Positions 56,050 through 64,000 of a stretch of 64,000 nucleotides of DNA are shown here, one piece after another. Position numbers and translations under genes: made by a program. A model generated the notes under the pieces. It made no database searches, was not told the DNA's origin, and saw only the letters and a list, made by a program, of their open reading frames with translations. Source of the DNA: Acidihalobacter ferrooxydans (GTDB lineage Bacteria; Pseudomonadota; Gammaproteobacteria; DSM-5130; Acidihalobacteraceae); the NCBI RefSeq assembly GCF_001975725.1, contig NZ_CP019434.1:2531523-2595522 (forward strand), given 5' to 3'. Numbering within the stretch: the first letter of the stretch is position 1; every line of letters starts with the position of its first letter.

Positions 56050-57053
56050 CGAACTCCGCCCTCGGTTTACTCGTTCAGTCCTTCTTTACCGATTATCTGC
56101 CGGTTCAGAAGGGGTTGCGCCTGAGTTCGATCCGAAGCTATCGGGATACGGTACGCTTGTTGCTGTGTTTCGTGGCTGAGCAGCGGCACCGTCAGATCGC
56201 AAAGCTATCATTAGACGATCTGACCTTCGAGCAAGTGCTCGCGTTCTTGAAGCACCTGGAACAGGTACGCGGCAATGCTGTTCGAACTCGCAATCAGCGC
56301 CGGGCTGCGCTTAACACTTTCTTTGCTTACCTCGCCTCGCGCGTGCCAGAAATGCTGGCGACATGTCAGCAAGTTGCCGTGATCCCGGTCAAGCGAACCA
56401 CGCTGCCCAATGCGCATTATCTCGAGCGCGAGGAGGTCACTGCACTGGTCCGCTCATTACCTCGCAAAGGCCGCTTTGCACTTCGTGATCGCGCGCTCTT
56501 GCTGTTTCTGTACAACACCGGCGCGCGAGCCCAGGAAGTCGCTGACCTTCTGATCGAGCATCTTGAGCTTGAGCCGCCGGCGAAGGTCCATTTGCATGGT
56601 AAGGGGGACAAATGGCGTATTTGCCCGCTTTGGGATGAGACGGTGAGGCAGCTTCGGCGTCTATTTACCGACAGTGGCGCAACCATGAAAGGGCCAGTGT
56701 TTTGCTCCCGTCGAGGTCAACCCCTGACACGCTTCGGGATCTACAAGATCGTCCGCCGCCATGCAGCTGCCTGGGATATCAGCGGCCCAGATCCTCGACG
56801 TGTGACACCACACCTGTTCCGGCACACGGCGGCGGTTCACTTGCTGGAGGCAGGCGTTGAGGTCAACGTCATTCGTGCCTGGCTTGGGCACGTCAGCCTT
56901 GATACAACGAACCGCTACGCTGAGCTGACTTTGGGAGCGAAAGCCGAGGCATTGCAGGCCTGCGAGGTTGGTTCTGAGGTTTCTGGGGTGTCCCCAGCAC
57001 GCACTGCCTGGAAGGACGATAAAGTCCTGCTCGATTGGCTGAATGCTCTTTGA
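56046..57053 (+). CDS. ritC: RIT recombinase C (tyrosine recombinase)
   Basis: A 335-residue recombinase. N-terminal SAM-like domain (DYLPVQKGLRLSSIRSYRDTVRLLLCFVAEQ), catalytic Arg in YNTGARAQEVADLLIEHLE, HLFRHTAAVHLLEAG, WLGHVSLDTTNRYAELTLGAKAEALQAC. It is last of the trio and ends 57 bp before the right inverted repeat. It appears intact. Confidence 0.92.
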   Translation: MTNSALGLLVQSFFTDYLPVQKGLRLSSIRSYRDTVRLLLCFVAEQRHRQIAKLSLDDLTFEQVLAFLKHLEQVRGNAVRTRNQRRAALNTFFAYLASRVPEMLATCQQVAVIPVKRTTLPNAHYLEREEVTALVRSLPRKGRFALRDRALLLFLYNTGARAQEVADLLIEHLELEPPAKVHLHGKGDKWRICPLWDETVRQLRRLFTDSGATMKGPVFCSRRGQPLTRFGIYKIVRRHAAAWDISGPDPRRVTPHLFRHTAAVHLLEAGVEVNVIRAWLGHVSLDTTNRYAELTLGAKAEALQACEVGSEVSGVSPARTAWKDDKVLLDWLNAL

Positions 57054-57109
57054 ACGTTATGTGGCCAAACTCCCGCAGTCCACCACTGAAAACCATCGAG
57101 TAGTCGCCG

Positions 57110-57138
57110 TTGGCCACATAATGGTGAAGGCCACATAA
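57110..57138 (-). repeat. RIT right terminal inverted repeat
   Basis: 29 bp, exactly complementary to the left repeat. It is followed after one base by CCGGAC of istA. Confidence 0.92.
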
Positions 57139-57139
57139 C

Positions 57140-58048
57140 CCGGACAATCTCAAGGCCGCGGTGACCCACGCCTCGCGCTATGCGCCGAAGCTCAACGCCA
57201 CCTATGCCGAGCTGGCGGCCCACTACGCCACCGCGGTACTCCCCGCCCGGCCCTACAAGCCCAAGGACAAGGCCAAGGCGGAGGTCGCGGTGCAGGTGGT
57301 CGAGCGCTGGGTCCTGGCAAAACTTCGACACCGGACCTTCTTCTCGCTGGCCGAGCTCAACGCCGCCATCGCCGAGTTGCTGGTCGAGCTCAACGCACGC
57401 CCCTTCCAGGGACGCACCGAGAGCCGCCGCGATTTGTTCGAAGCCCTGGACCGGCCCGCCCTCAAGCCGCTGCCCCGGGCCGCCTACGAATACGCCGAAT
57501 GGCGCAAGGCGAAGCCGGGCATCGACTACCACGTCGCGGTGGACAAGCGCTTCTACAGCGTCCCCCACGCCCTGGTCGGTCAGGTCCTGGACCTGCGCCT
57601 CACCGCCACCACGGTCGAGGTGATGCACAAGGGGGGGCGGGTCGCCAGTCATCCCCGCTACGGACAGGGCCGCTACAGCACGCTCACCGAACATATGCCC
57701 AGGTCCCATCAGGCGCACCGGGACTGGTCGCCGGGGCGCTTCATGCGCTGGGCCGCCGGCATCGGGCCGTGTACCGCCGCCGTGGTCAAGCAGCAACTGG
57801 AGGACCGTCCGCACCCCGAGCACGGCTACCGGGCCTGCCTGGGGCTGCTGCATCTGGCCCGGCGCTATGACCGACAGCGCCTGGAGCGGGCCTGTGCGCG
57901 GGCACTGGCGATCCGCTCGCCGAGCTATCGCAGCGTGGCCTCCATCCTCAAGCAGGGACTCGACCGGCTACCGCCCGAGGAAGACAGCCATGGCCAGGAC
58001 CTGCTGCCCCTGCACGGCAATGTCCGCGGCGCCGGCTACTACCACTGA
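57140..58048 (+). pseudogene. istA: IstA of second IS21, 3' part
   Basis: Resumes at [29 protein letters not shown]. It contains the catalytic Asp (PDNL) and Glu ([11 protein letters not shown]) and runs to the C-terminus [10 protein letters not shown], the same ending as the first IstA. The gene cannot be translated whole because of the RIT insertion and the upstream frameshift. Confidence 0.9.
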
Positions 58049-58061
58049 GGAGGATGTGATC

Positions 58062-58817
58062 ATGCTCAATCAACAGACTATCGACCAACTGCGCGCCCTC
58101 AAGCTCACTGGCCTGCTCGAGGCCTGGGAGCAGCAGCGCGAGCAACCCCAGACCCACGACCTGAGCTTCGACGAGCGCTTCGCCCTGCTGGTGGAGCGTG
58201 AGGTACTGCATCGGGAGAACCGACGACTGGCGCGCCTGCTCAAGGCCGCCAAGCTGCGGGTCAACGCCTGTGTCGAGGACATCGACTACCACCACCCCCG
58301 AGGACTGGAGAAGGCCCGCATGGCGGCGCTGGCCAGCGGCGACTGGATCCGCCAGTCGCTGAACCTGTGCATTACCGGCCCCACCGGCTGTGGCAAGACC
58401 TGGCTGGCCTGTGCCCTTGGCAATCAGGCCTGCCGCCAGGGACTGTCGGTGCGCTACCTGCGTCTGCCGACCCTGTTCGAACAGCTGCGCATCGCGCATG
58501 GGGATGGCTCGTACCCGCGCTTGATGAATCAGCTGCTGAAGATGGATCTGCTGATCCTCGACGACTGGGGCCTGCAAAAGCTCACCGCCGCCCAGCGCCA
58601 GGATCTGATGGAGGTTATCGAGGACCGGCACGGCAGGCGATCGACCCTGATCGCCAGTCAGCTACCCACCGAGCACTGGCACGACTACATCGGCGAGGCG
58701 ACCCTGGCGGATGCCATCCTCGACCGGCTGCTGCATGCGGCACACCGCCTCGAACTGCGCGGTGAGTCGATGCGCAAACTGGCCGCCGGGTTGACCGATC
58801 GTGACCGGCCGGAGTAG
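58062..58817 (+). CDS. istB: IstB of second IS21
   Basis: A 251-residue AAA+ helper ATPase: Walker A GPTGCGKTWLACALG, Walker B MDLLILDDWGLQKL, C-terminal DRLLHAAHRLELRGESMRKL. Intact, same length as the first IstB. It starts 13 bp after the istA stop with GGAGG upstream. It could still be made, but its partner IstA is broken. Confidence 0.94.
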   Translation: MLNQQTIDQLRALKLTGLLEAWEQQREQPQTHDLSFDERFALLVEREVLHRENRRLARLLKAAKLRVNACVEDIDYHHPRGLEKARMAALASGDWIRQSLNLCITGPTGCGKTWLACALGNQACRQGLSVRYLRLPTLFEQLRIAHGDGSYPRLMNQLLKMDLLILDDWGLQKLTAAQRQDLMEVIEDRHGRRSTLIASQLPTEHWHDYIGEATLADAILDRLLHAAHRLELRGESMRKLAAGLTDRDRPE

Positions 58818-58897
58818 AAAACCCATGCCAGTGAGAAGTCGGTGAGCGAGTCGGTCACGTTCGCCGAAATCGGCGGTCACGTTCGGCGAAATGCGCA

Positions 58898-59670
58898 CCT
58901 GACACGTGGACGATCATGATAGGCACATCGACCAATTCGGCCAACGAGATTGCCCGGTGTGTCGCTTCTCTTTCGACGAGCATCGTTCGGGCGTGGGCAT
59001 GAAAACGCGGCGCAGTCTGCCCGGCGTCTTCAAGACGACGCGTAAGCCATTCAACGCAGTCGCTGTTTTCCGCGTGCACCATGACCATCGCGTCGTACTG
59101 ACGCGCCAGCAATAGGACATCCAGAATCTGACCGTCATCAAGCATGAGATCGTCATAGGTCATGTAGACCTTGAATGACGTATACCCCTCTTGGATCAGC
59201 GCCGGGAGTTCGTCACGCAAGACCTCCGGCGTGGGGTCGCTGACGATCAAATGGAAGGCATAGTCCACATGCGCCTTGTTGCTTGCGCGCTGGTGGTAGT
59301 CATCGACTGCCTCGCGTAATGAACCACCTTTAACCTGTGCCGCGAAAGGAATAACGGTTGTCGTGCCGCCACAAGCGGCGGAGCGTGTCCCACTGTCAAA
59401 ATCGTCCGCCATGCGCGTCGGGGGAGGCATCGGCTGATCAAGATGACAGTGTCCGTCTACGCCCCCTGGCGTCACGACGCGCCCCGCGGCGTCGATTTCA
59501 CGCGTTGCCGAGCCGCCACGCAAACCTGCCGCCAACTGCACAATCCGCCCGTCAGCAATCCCGATATCGGCATCAAAAGTATCCGCTGCGGTCGCGACCC
59601 TGGCTCGGCGGACTATCAAACCAAGTTCCACGTCGTGGCTCTGTATGCGCGTCTGGCCTTGATCTGACAT
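58898..59670 (-). pseudogene. hydA: Dihydropyrimidinase/hydantoinase, 5' part (N-terminal half)
   Basis: N-terminal half of a cyclic amidohydrolase that opens the rings of hydantoins or dihydropyrimidines. The start ATG at 59670 has GAGG nine bases upstream. Metal ligands: GGVDGHCHLDQP (His-x-His), the carboxylated lysine in TSFKVYMTYDD, and His in MVHAENSD. It ends at IMIVHVSG, where the IS21 composite interrupts. The rest is at 49323-50006. It is divergent from the substrate-binding protein gene. Confidence 0.93.
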
Positions 59671-60113
59671 CTCGGCAATCCTCTTTGAATGGGAAGCGGC
59701 GCCTTTGTTACGCCACCCCCACTGCTGTGCGTTCATGCCTACCGATGGCTCGATACGTTACGCATATGGATGGCCACTTAAAAGCTGCAAATGCAAATCC
59801 TAGTTACGCCATCGTCGCCCCATAGACGACATCGACATCGCCATGTTACAGGACGTCATGTTACTATACAAATAAAAATATCTGTTTATGCAGATAGTTA
59901 TGAGCTATTGTATTTATTATTCGTTTAATAATAGAATTTGGAGAAGCTGGCTAAACAAGCTCGGATGAGTGAGCAATTGCAGCGGCGCCTTGTAAAGGAT
60001 TGAACAGGGAATATCTGATCCCTTGATTGCGAACAATAAATTTGAAGTTACTCGGGAAGGGGTCGCGGCTGTTAACACGTTGATATCGCCACACCGTGAC
60101 TAAGGAGAAACCG
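59671..60113. other. Divergent intergenic region hydA / substrate-binding protein
   Basis: 443 bp with no gene. The middle (59860-59945) is strikingly AT-rich and should hold both promoters. An inverted ATACAA (59866) / TTGTAT (59908) pair might be an operator for the FCD-type regulator, but this is weak. Confidence 0.5.
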
Positions 60114-61157
60114 ATGAGAAGCTCGAACTACGCTGCAAGAATGAAAATTTTCATTAAATCGTTAGCCGTGGGTCTATCTTTGTTTGCCGGATCGCTGGGC
60201 TACGCCAACGCCCAAGCTGCGGACAAGACGCTGACGGTCGGCGCTCCCGAATGCGCACAATGTCTGGCCATGGCCCTGATGGGCCCTACCTCCGGTCCCT
60301 ACAGCTTCAAGTTCAAGCCCTTCGGTACGTTGACAGCATTGACCACAGCGCTGCTGACCAATGAGGTTCAGATCGCACAGGTCGACTACCCCGCTCTGGT
60401 GTCCTTGATCTCGAAGCACACGCCGATCGTGGCCATTAGCGGGCAGGTCAACGGCGGTACCGATCTGGTGCTTCAGCCGTCCATTAAAGTGGCTGCGGGC
60501 GATTGGGCCGCGCTGCGTGCCTACATCATGAAACACTACAGCCCGAGCCATAAGTTCCGGATTGGCTCGTATTTCGGTACGGTCCAAAATGTGGATCTGC
60601 TTCTGCGTTTTAGTTTGGCCAAGATTCCTGAAAGCTATGTGGATATTGTTAATGTGTCTTTCCAGGCTATGCCGCAGGCGCTCAAAGCCAAGGCGGTGGA
60701 TGCCGCCGTTCCCGTGCAACCGGTCGCTGCCGAGATCACGACGACGGGCATCGCCACGCATTTCTCTTATCTGTATAACCAGCCCGCCGGCAATCTGACC
60801 AATGTGGTCATTGTCTCGAAGGCGTATCTGGAGAAGAATCCCGAGGCGATCAAGTACATCGCCAAGGCGATGGTGAAGCTGGTGGACTATGTCAGCACGG
60901 ACGCGGGTAAGCAGGCCTGGCAGGCAGCGATCGAGAAGTACACGTACATCAAACCCGATGCCGTCAAGTATGCCTTGGGCTTGCTGTCTCCCGACATCAA
61001 TATGCCGATCGTCAAGATCAAGGCGATTGCCGATGGCATGTACGGGGCCCATCTGATCTCCAGGAAACTCACCGTCGATGAGATCGCCAAGTACATCGAT
61101 TACAAGCCGCTGGAGGAAGCCACCGGCAAAACCAAGGCGGAACTGGGCGGCGGCTGA
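60114..61157 (+). CDS. Periplasmic substrate-binding protein (NMT1/SsuA-like ABC type)
   Basis: A 347-residue exported binding protein. A basic N-terminus and hydrophobic stretch (IFIKSLAVGLSLFAGSLGYANAQA) form a Sec signal peptide with likely cleavage after AQA. The mature part reads TLTVGAPECAQCLAMALMGPTSG, LLTNEVQIAQVDYPALVSLI and KAKAVDAAVPVQPVAAE, typical of the SsuA/TauA/ThiY fold. The ATG at 60114 follows AAGGAGA. No permease or ATPase gene is adjacent, so its transporter must lie elsewhere or be lost. The ligand is unknown. Confidence 0.8.
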   Translation: MRSSNYAARMKIFIKSLAVGLSLFAGSLGYANAQAADKTLTVGAPECAQCLAMALMGPTSGPYSFKFKPFGTLTALTTALLTNEVQIAQVDYPALVSLISKHTPIVAISGQVNGGTDLVLQPSIKVAAGDWAALRAYIMKHYSPSHKFRIGSYFGTVQNVDLLLRFSLAKIPESYVDIVNVSFQAMPQALKAKAVDAAVPVQPVAAEITTTGIATHFSYLYNQPAGNLTNVVIVSKAYLEKNPEAIKYIAKAMVKLVDYVSTDAGKQAWQAAIEKYTYIKPDAVKYALGLLSPDINMPIVKIKAIADGMYGAHLISRKLTVDEIAKYIDYKPLEEATGKTKAELGGG

Positions 61158-61187
61158 GGCGCGATCCTCCAGCCCGGACGACAGCTC

Positions 61188-61239
61188 CGTAGGCACGCTC
61201 ATGGCCGCCACTTGCATTCAGGCGGCCATGAGCCCTACG
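61188..61239 (+). terminator. Long hairpin after the binding-protein gene
   Basis: CTCATGGCCGCC (61198-61209) pairs perfectly with GGCGGCCATGAG (61221-61232), extended by CGTAGG/CCTACG outside. No T-run follows. It could stop transcription with Rho, or stabilise the upstream mRNA so that the binding protein is made in excess over the enzymes downstream. Confidence 0.6.
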
Positions 61240-61400
61240 TCACTACGGGAAAGGAATACACCGACCATCCGCTCAGGCGACAAGAATCAAAGCGTTGCGC
61301 ACAAGCAAGCAATTATCCGATTTTCCATGCTTGCGAAACGATCGCTTCTCACAGAACTCTCAAAATGAGAGATGCATCTTAATTATCGGGCGGCATCGAA

Positions 61401-62819
61401 ATGAAACTCCATGAACTAGGCGTTAGAGAAACAGCCAGTCTCGTTAACTCGAAAACCCTGAAAGCGAGTGAAGCCGCCAACTATTTCTGCACGCGCATAA
61501 AGGCACTCAACCCGGAACTCAATGCGTTCTCGTACTTCGACGAGGAATCCGTTATTCGAGAGGCTTCGGAGATTGATGCCAGGATTGAGCAAGGCGAAAC
61601 ACTGCCATTGGCAGGCGTTGCCTTTACTGTAAAAGACAACTTGTGGATGGCGGGCGCAAAAGCGACTTTCGGATCGAACCTATACAAGGATTTTATTGCG
61701 CCGACCGATTCGTGGTGTGTAGCGCGCCTTAGAGAGTTGGGCGCCTTTTCGCTAGGCGTAACCACATGCTCTGAATTCGCATGCAAAGGCACCACCGAAT
61801 CGCCCTTGCATGGAATTACCAAAAACCCGTGGAACACAGCGCTGACGCCTGGCGGCTCGTCGGGTGGTGCTGTCGCCTGTGTCTCATCCGGCATTGGCGT
61901 CCTGGCCCTGGGCACAGATGCCGGGGGGTCGACCCGCCGGCCGGCGGCGCATACAGGCCTGGTCGGCATGAAGCCAACCTTGGGCGCCGTGCCTAACCCC
62001 TGGGGATTCAAGGACCCCAACCACTTGTTGTCCGTCATTGGACAAATTGGAAAAAACGTAGAGGACGTGGCGTATGCATTGCATTTCTTGACAGCGACAC
62101 ACGCTACAGACCCATTGAGTTCACCGGCATTCAGCAATCCGACCCTTTTGAATGATTTATACAAACCGCTCGCGCATCCCAAAGTGGGATATGTGGTTGA
62201 CCTGAGTCTTGGCTTGCGGATAGACCCGGACGTCAAACAAAGCCTGAATCAAGCAGTTGGCACATTGGCTAATGCTGGAATTGAAGTGGAATCGACTCAG
62301 ATCCCCTGGCCAGACATGCCCTCGACGTACGCGCTATTGGAGCTCCAGCAAGCAGGTCTTGCACATCTATACGGTAAGGAGTGGCGGATATCTCCTGAAA
62401 TATTTGATCCGGTCATAGGGGAACAAATAGAACTCGGAATGTCTGTCAGCGGCAAGCGAATAGCCAATTTAATGCAGCTGCGCGATTCGATTCACGTGTC
62501 CTTGTCGAATTTTTTCAAAGACTTCGATTTTTTGATTTGCCCAACCTCACCAGTAGAGGCATGGAGCACCGGCCAACTTGGGCCGGCCGTCATCGACGGA
62601 GAAAAAGCGAGCCCTCGCGATCATGCCGCATATACACCGTTATTCAACTATGCGGGCGTTCCAGCAATCTCGCTGCCGTGCGGCGTTGGAGCCAACAACC
62701 TTCCGATCGGCATGCAAATTGTGGCGCCAAAATATGCCGACAGCAGCCTACTGAATTTTTCCTGCGCGGCGGAAAAGATACTAAACAAAAATCTAAAATC
62801 GCCGATGTTTAACTCATAA
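61401..62819 (+). CDS. Amidase-signature-family amidase
   Basis: A 472-residue Ser-cisSer-Lys amidohydrolase. The triad is visible: Lys78 (FTVKDN), cis-Ser153 (TPGGSSGGAVA) and Ser177 (GTDAGGSTRRPAAHTGLVGMKPT). Length is normal. It hydrolyses an amide or carbamoyl bond. Between a hydantoinase and an arylmalonate-decarboxylase-like enzyme it may act on a ring-opened product or an amide precursor. Relatives include aryl-malonamate-type and allophanate hydrolases, so the substrate is open. 50 bp before the next gene. Confidence 0.9.
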   Translation: MKLHELGVRETASLVNSKTLKASEAANYFCTRIKALNPELNAFSYFDEESVIREASEIDARIEQGETLPLAGVAFTVKDNLWMAGAKATFGSNLYKDFIAPTDSWCVARLRELGAFSLGVTTCSEFACKGTTESPLHGITKNPWNTALTPGGSSGGAVACVSSGIGVLALGTDAGGSTRRPAAHTGLVGMKPTLGAVPNPWGFKDPNHLLSVIGQIGKNVEDVAYALHFLTATHATDPLSSPAFSNPTLLNDLYKPLAHPKVGYVVDLSLGLRIDPDVKQSLNQAVGTLANAGIEVESTQIPWPDMPSTYALLELQQAGLAHLYGKEWRISPEIFDPVIGEQIELGMSVSGKRIANLMQLRDSIHVSLSNFFKDFDFLICPTSPVEAWSTGQLGPAVIDGEKASPRDHAAYTPLFNYAGVPAISLPCGVGANNLPIGMQIVAPKYADSSLLNFSCAAEKILNKNLKSPMFNS

Positions 62820-62869
62820 ATACTGCTTGCATCGAACGCATGCAGGAATAGCCGACAAAAGGAAACCCA

Positions 62870-63598
62870 ATGGAAAAAAGAACATTACTAGGGATGTTGA
62901 CTCCGTCATCGAATACGGTTCTTGAGCCATATTCATCTGCAATCATCAGTAGTCTCGTTCCCGAGGTCAGCGTTCATTTCCAAAGGTTCAATGTGATGGA
63001 AATTTCACTGTCCGAGGCGGCGTTGAAGCAATTTGATGAACGCCCGCTTTTGGAAGCTGCTCACTTGCTGAGTAACGCGCAAATGGACGTCATTGCATGG
63101 AACGGGACGTCAGCCGGATGGCTTGGGTTCGACACGGATGTTTCATTATGCGACGCAATCCATGAAAAAACCGGAGCGGCCGCGACAACCAGCGTATTGG
63201 CCCTTAATGAAGTCCTGGAAAAAACCCAAGTCAAGAAACTCGGCTTGGTAACGCCGTATCTTGACGACATACAAGAAGCGATCATCAAAAACTACGAGTC
63301 CATTGGAATACAGGTCGTTTCGGAAGTCCATTTGAATGACCGTGGGAATTTTTCGTTTTCCGAATATTCGGAAGAGACAATCGAACAAATGGTTCGGAAA
63401 GTGGCGGAAAACAGGCCAGATGCCATCACGATCTTCTGCACAAACATGCGTGGCGCGCCGCTAGCGGAACGCCTGGAGAATGAACTCGGCATACCGATTT
63501 ACGATACGGTCAGCACCACGATATGGAAATCCCTAAGGCTTGCTGGAGTAGACCCCAAGCGAGTCACTGGCTGGGGCAGTCTTTTTAGCGTCGTGTAG
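62870..63598 (+). CDS. Asp/Glu racemase superfamily enzyme, arylmalonate decarboxylase-like
   Basis: A 242-residue protein of the maleate isomerase / Asp-Glu-hydantoin racemase / AMDase superfamily. The first catalytic Cys of racemases and maleate isomerase is replaced by Gly in NGTSAGW (Gly79-Thr80-Ser81). The second Cys is kept (Cys190 in IFCTNMRG), and Tyr130 lies in VTPYLDD. In Bordetella arylmalonate decarboxylase the matching residues are Gly74, Thr75, Ser76, Tyr126 and Cys188. Decarboxylase activity is therefore more likely than racemase or isomerase activity, though this is inference. It is cotranscribed with the amidase. Confidence 0.82.
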   Translation: MEKRTLLGMLTPSSNTVLEPYSSAIISSLVPEVSVHFQRFNVMEISLSEAALKQFDERPLLEAAHLLSNAQMDVIAWNGTSAGWLGFDTDVSLCDAIHEKTGAAATTSVLALNEVLEKTQVKKLGLVTPYLDDIQEAIIKNYESIGIQVVSEVHLNDRGNFSFSEYSEETIEQMVRKVAENRPDAITIFCTNMRGAPLAERLENELGIPIYDTVSTTIWKSLRLAGVDPKRVTGWGSLFSVV

Positions 63599-64000
63599 CT
63601 GAAATTCAATGCGCCTCTACAAGCCCCCCGGCGACACGACATCATGGCTTTTGACGTTCTTTGACCGCTTTGGTCAACGTCCAGGATTCAAACACCGCAC
63701 CATGGAAATTGTCTCATGAAAAAATCAGATATTTTTCTAGGTTCGCTAGGAGCCTGTCGGACTTGGAGGATCGTAGCGAGGCGAGTGGGGAATGGAGACC
63801 AGTTTCTCGCTCTTTTGAGGACAATAGTGGTTCTATTCGACGAAAAAGAGCGGGGTAATGGGCCCATTTTCTCATCGCCGCAGACGATTCTTTCCTCGTC
63901 CCACAGCCCCATCAGACTCGGTGCCTTTTTTCCTCTCTGGTTTTCCGCCGGCTCCTTCCACACCCTGCCCTCTTCGCTGCTGTCTGCACCCACCCCTGTC
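63599..64000. other. Window end: non-coding with MITE copy 6
   Basis: After the AMDase-like gene no further gene is visible. 63748-63912 is a MITE copy. 63913-64000 is C/T-rich and not recognised. Confidence 0.5.
63748..63912 (+). repeat. MITE-like repeat, copy 6 (degraded right end)
   Basis: The left end is intact (CTAGGAGCCTGTCGGACTTGG) and the internal block normal. The right end reads TTTCCTCGTCCCACAGCCCC where TTTCCAAGTCCGACAGGCTCC is expected, so the terminal pairing is lost. Confidence 0.85.

Larger units (their letters stand above)
52243..57138 (+). mobile_element. RIT element (recombinase in trio)
   Basis: A 4.9-kb element with perfect 29-bp inverted terminal repeats (52243-52271 and 57110-57138). 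Each repeat contains TTATGTGGCC twice, start-to-start 17 bp. Three overlapping tyrosine recombinase genes (ritA-ritB-ritC) on one strand are the defining content. A further TTATGTGGCCAA at 57058 just follows ritC. It is inserted in istA next to a CCGGA repeat; ritA is itself interrupted by an IS1111-type element. Confidence 0.92.
50007..58897 (+). mobile_element. IS21-family element (second), carrying IS3, RIT and IS1111-type insertions
   Basis: An 8891-bp composite inside hydA, bounded by TGCGTATTTCGG on the left and GCGAAATGCGCA on the right, flanked by CCTGA at 50002-50006 and 58898-58902. Its own genes, istA (in two parts) and istB, are on the plus strand and related to, but distinct from, those at 35709-38002. 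IS3 copy B (50188) and the RIT element (52243) are nested within it. Confidence 0.92.

Overview
The window reads as a chromosomal segment of a GC-rich gammaproteobacterium. The evidence is gene order: ygfB-pepP-ubiH-ubiI on one strand, zapB-like/zapA/6S RNA on the other, pilB-pilC-pilD-coaE, a feoA-feoA-feoB-feoC operon with Fur boxes, ybhGFSR, and lgt-thyA-folA. Fe(II) uptake, a cyanide-insensitive-type bd quinol oxidase and the heavy IS load would suit an environmental, perhaps acidophilic, Ectothiorhodospiraceae/Acidihalobacter-like organism. The genus is an inference that the sequence does not prove.

Layout. 1-34.2 kb is orderly core genome: an ABC-2 efflux operon (ybhGFSR), folate/thymidylate genes and lgt, an FHA protein, an rRNA methyltransferase, a DUF255 protein, a di-iron MBL-fold protein, a rhodanese, a four-gene envelope-lipid operon (OlsB-like and OlsA-like acyltransferases, a glycosyltransferase, a PAP2 phosphatase), the feo operon, slyD, ubiquinone hydroxylases with pepP, zapA with 6S RNA, the type IV pilus genes pilBCD, coaE, and birA-coaX. 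Scattered through it is a ~160-bp inverted-repeat (MITE-like) family bounded by CTAG.

34.2-42.4 kb is an IS cluster: an IS110 remnant, an IS256 element split by an intact IS21 element with an 8-bp target duplication, an IS30 element, a psiE-like gene and an IS3 element. 42.8-45.3 kb carries cydAB. 45.3-48.4 kb is a small integrase module next to an AraC-regulator stub.

48.5-63.6 kb is a catabolic cluster: an FCD-type GntR regulator, a dihydropyrimidinase/hydantoinase gene, a periplasmic substrate-binding protein, an amidase, and an Asp/Glu-racemase-superfamily enzyme whose active-site pattern resembles arylmalonate decarboxylase. The hydantoinase gene is cut in two by an 8.9-kb nested insertion. 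An IS21 element (5-bp target duplication CCTGA) carries an IS3 copy near its left end, and its istA gene holds a RIT element (three tandem tyrosine recombinases between perfect 29-bp inverted repeats). The first RIT recombinase gene is in turn split by an IS1111-type IS110 element. Removing each layer computationally restores an in-frame gene of the expected length: 483-codon hydantoinase, 512-codon IstA (after one frameshift correction) and 420-codon RitA. This nested structure, its 30-bp palindrome, and the probable guide-RNA region of the IS1111 element are the most unusual features here.
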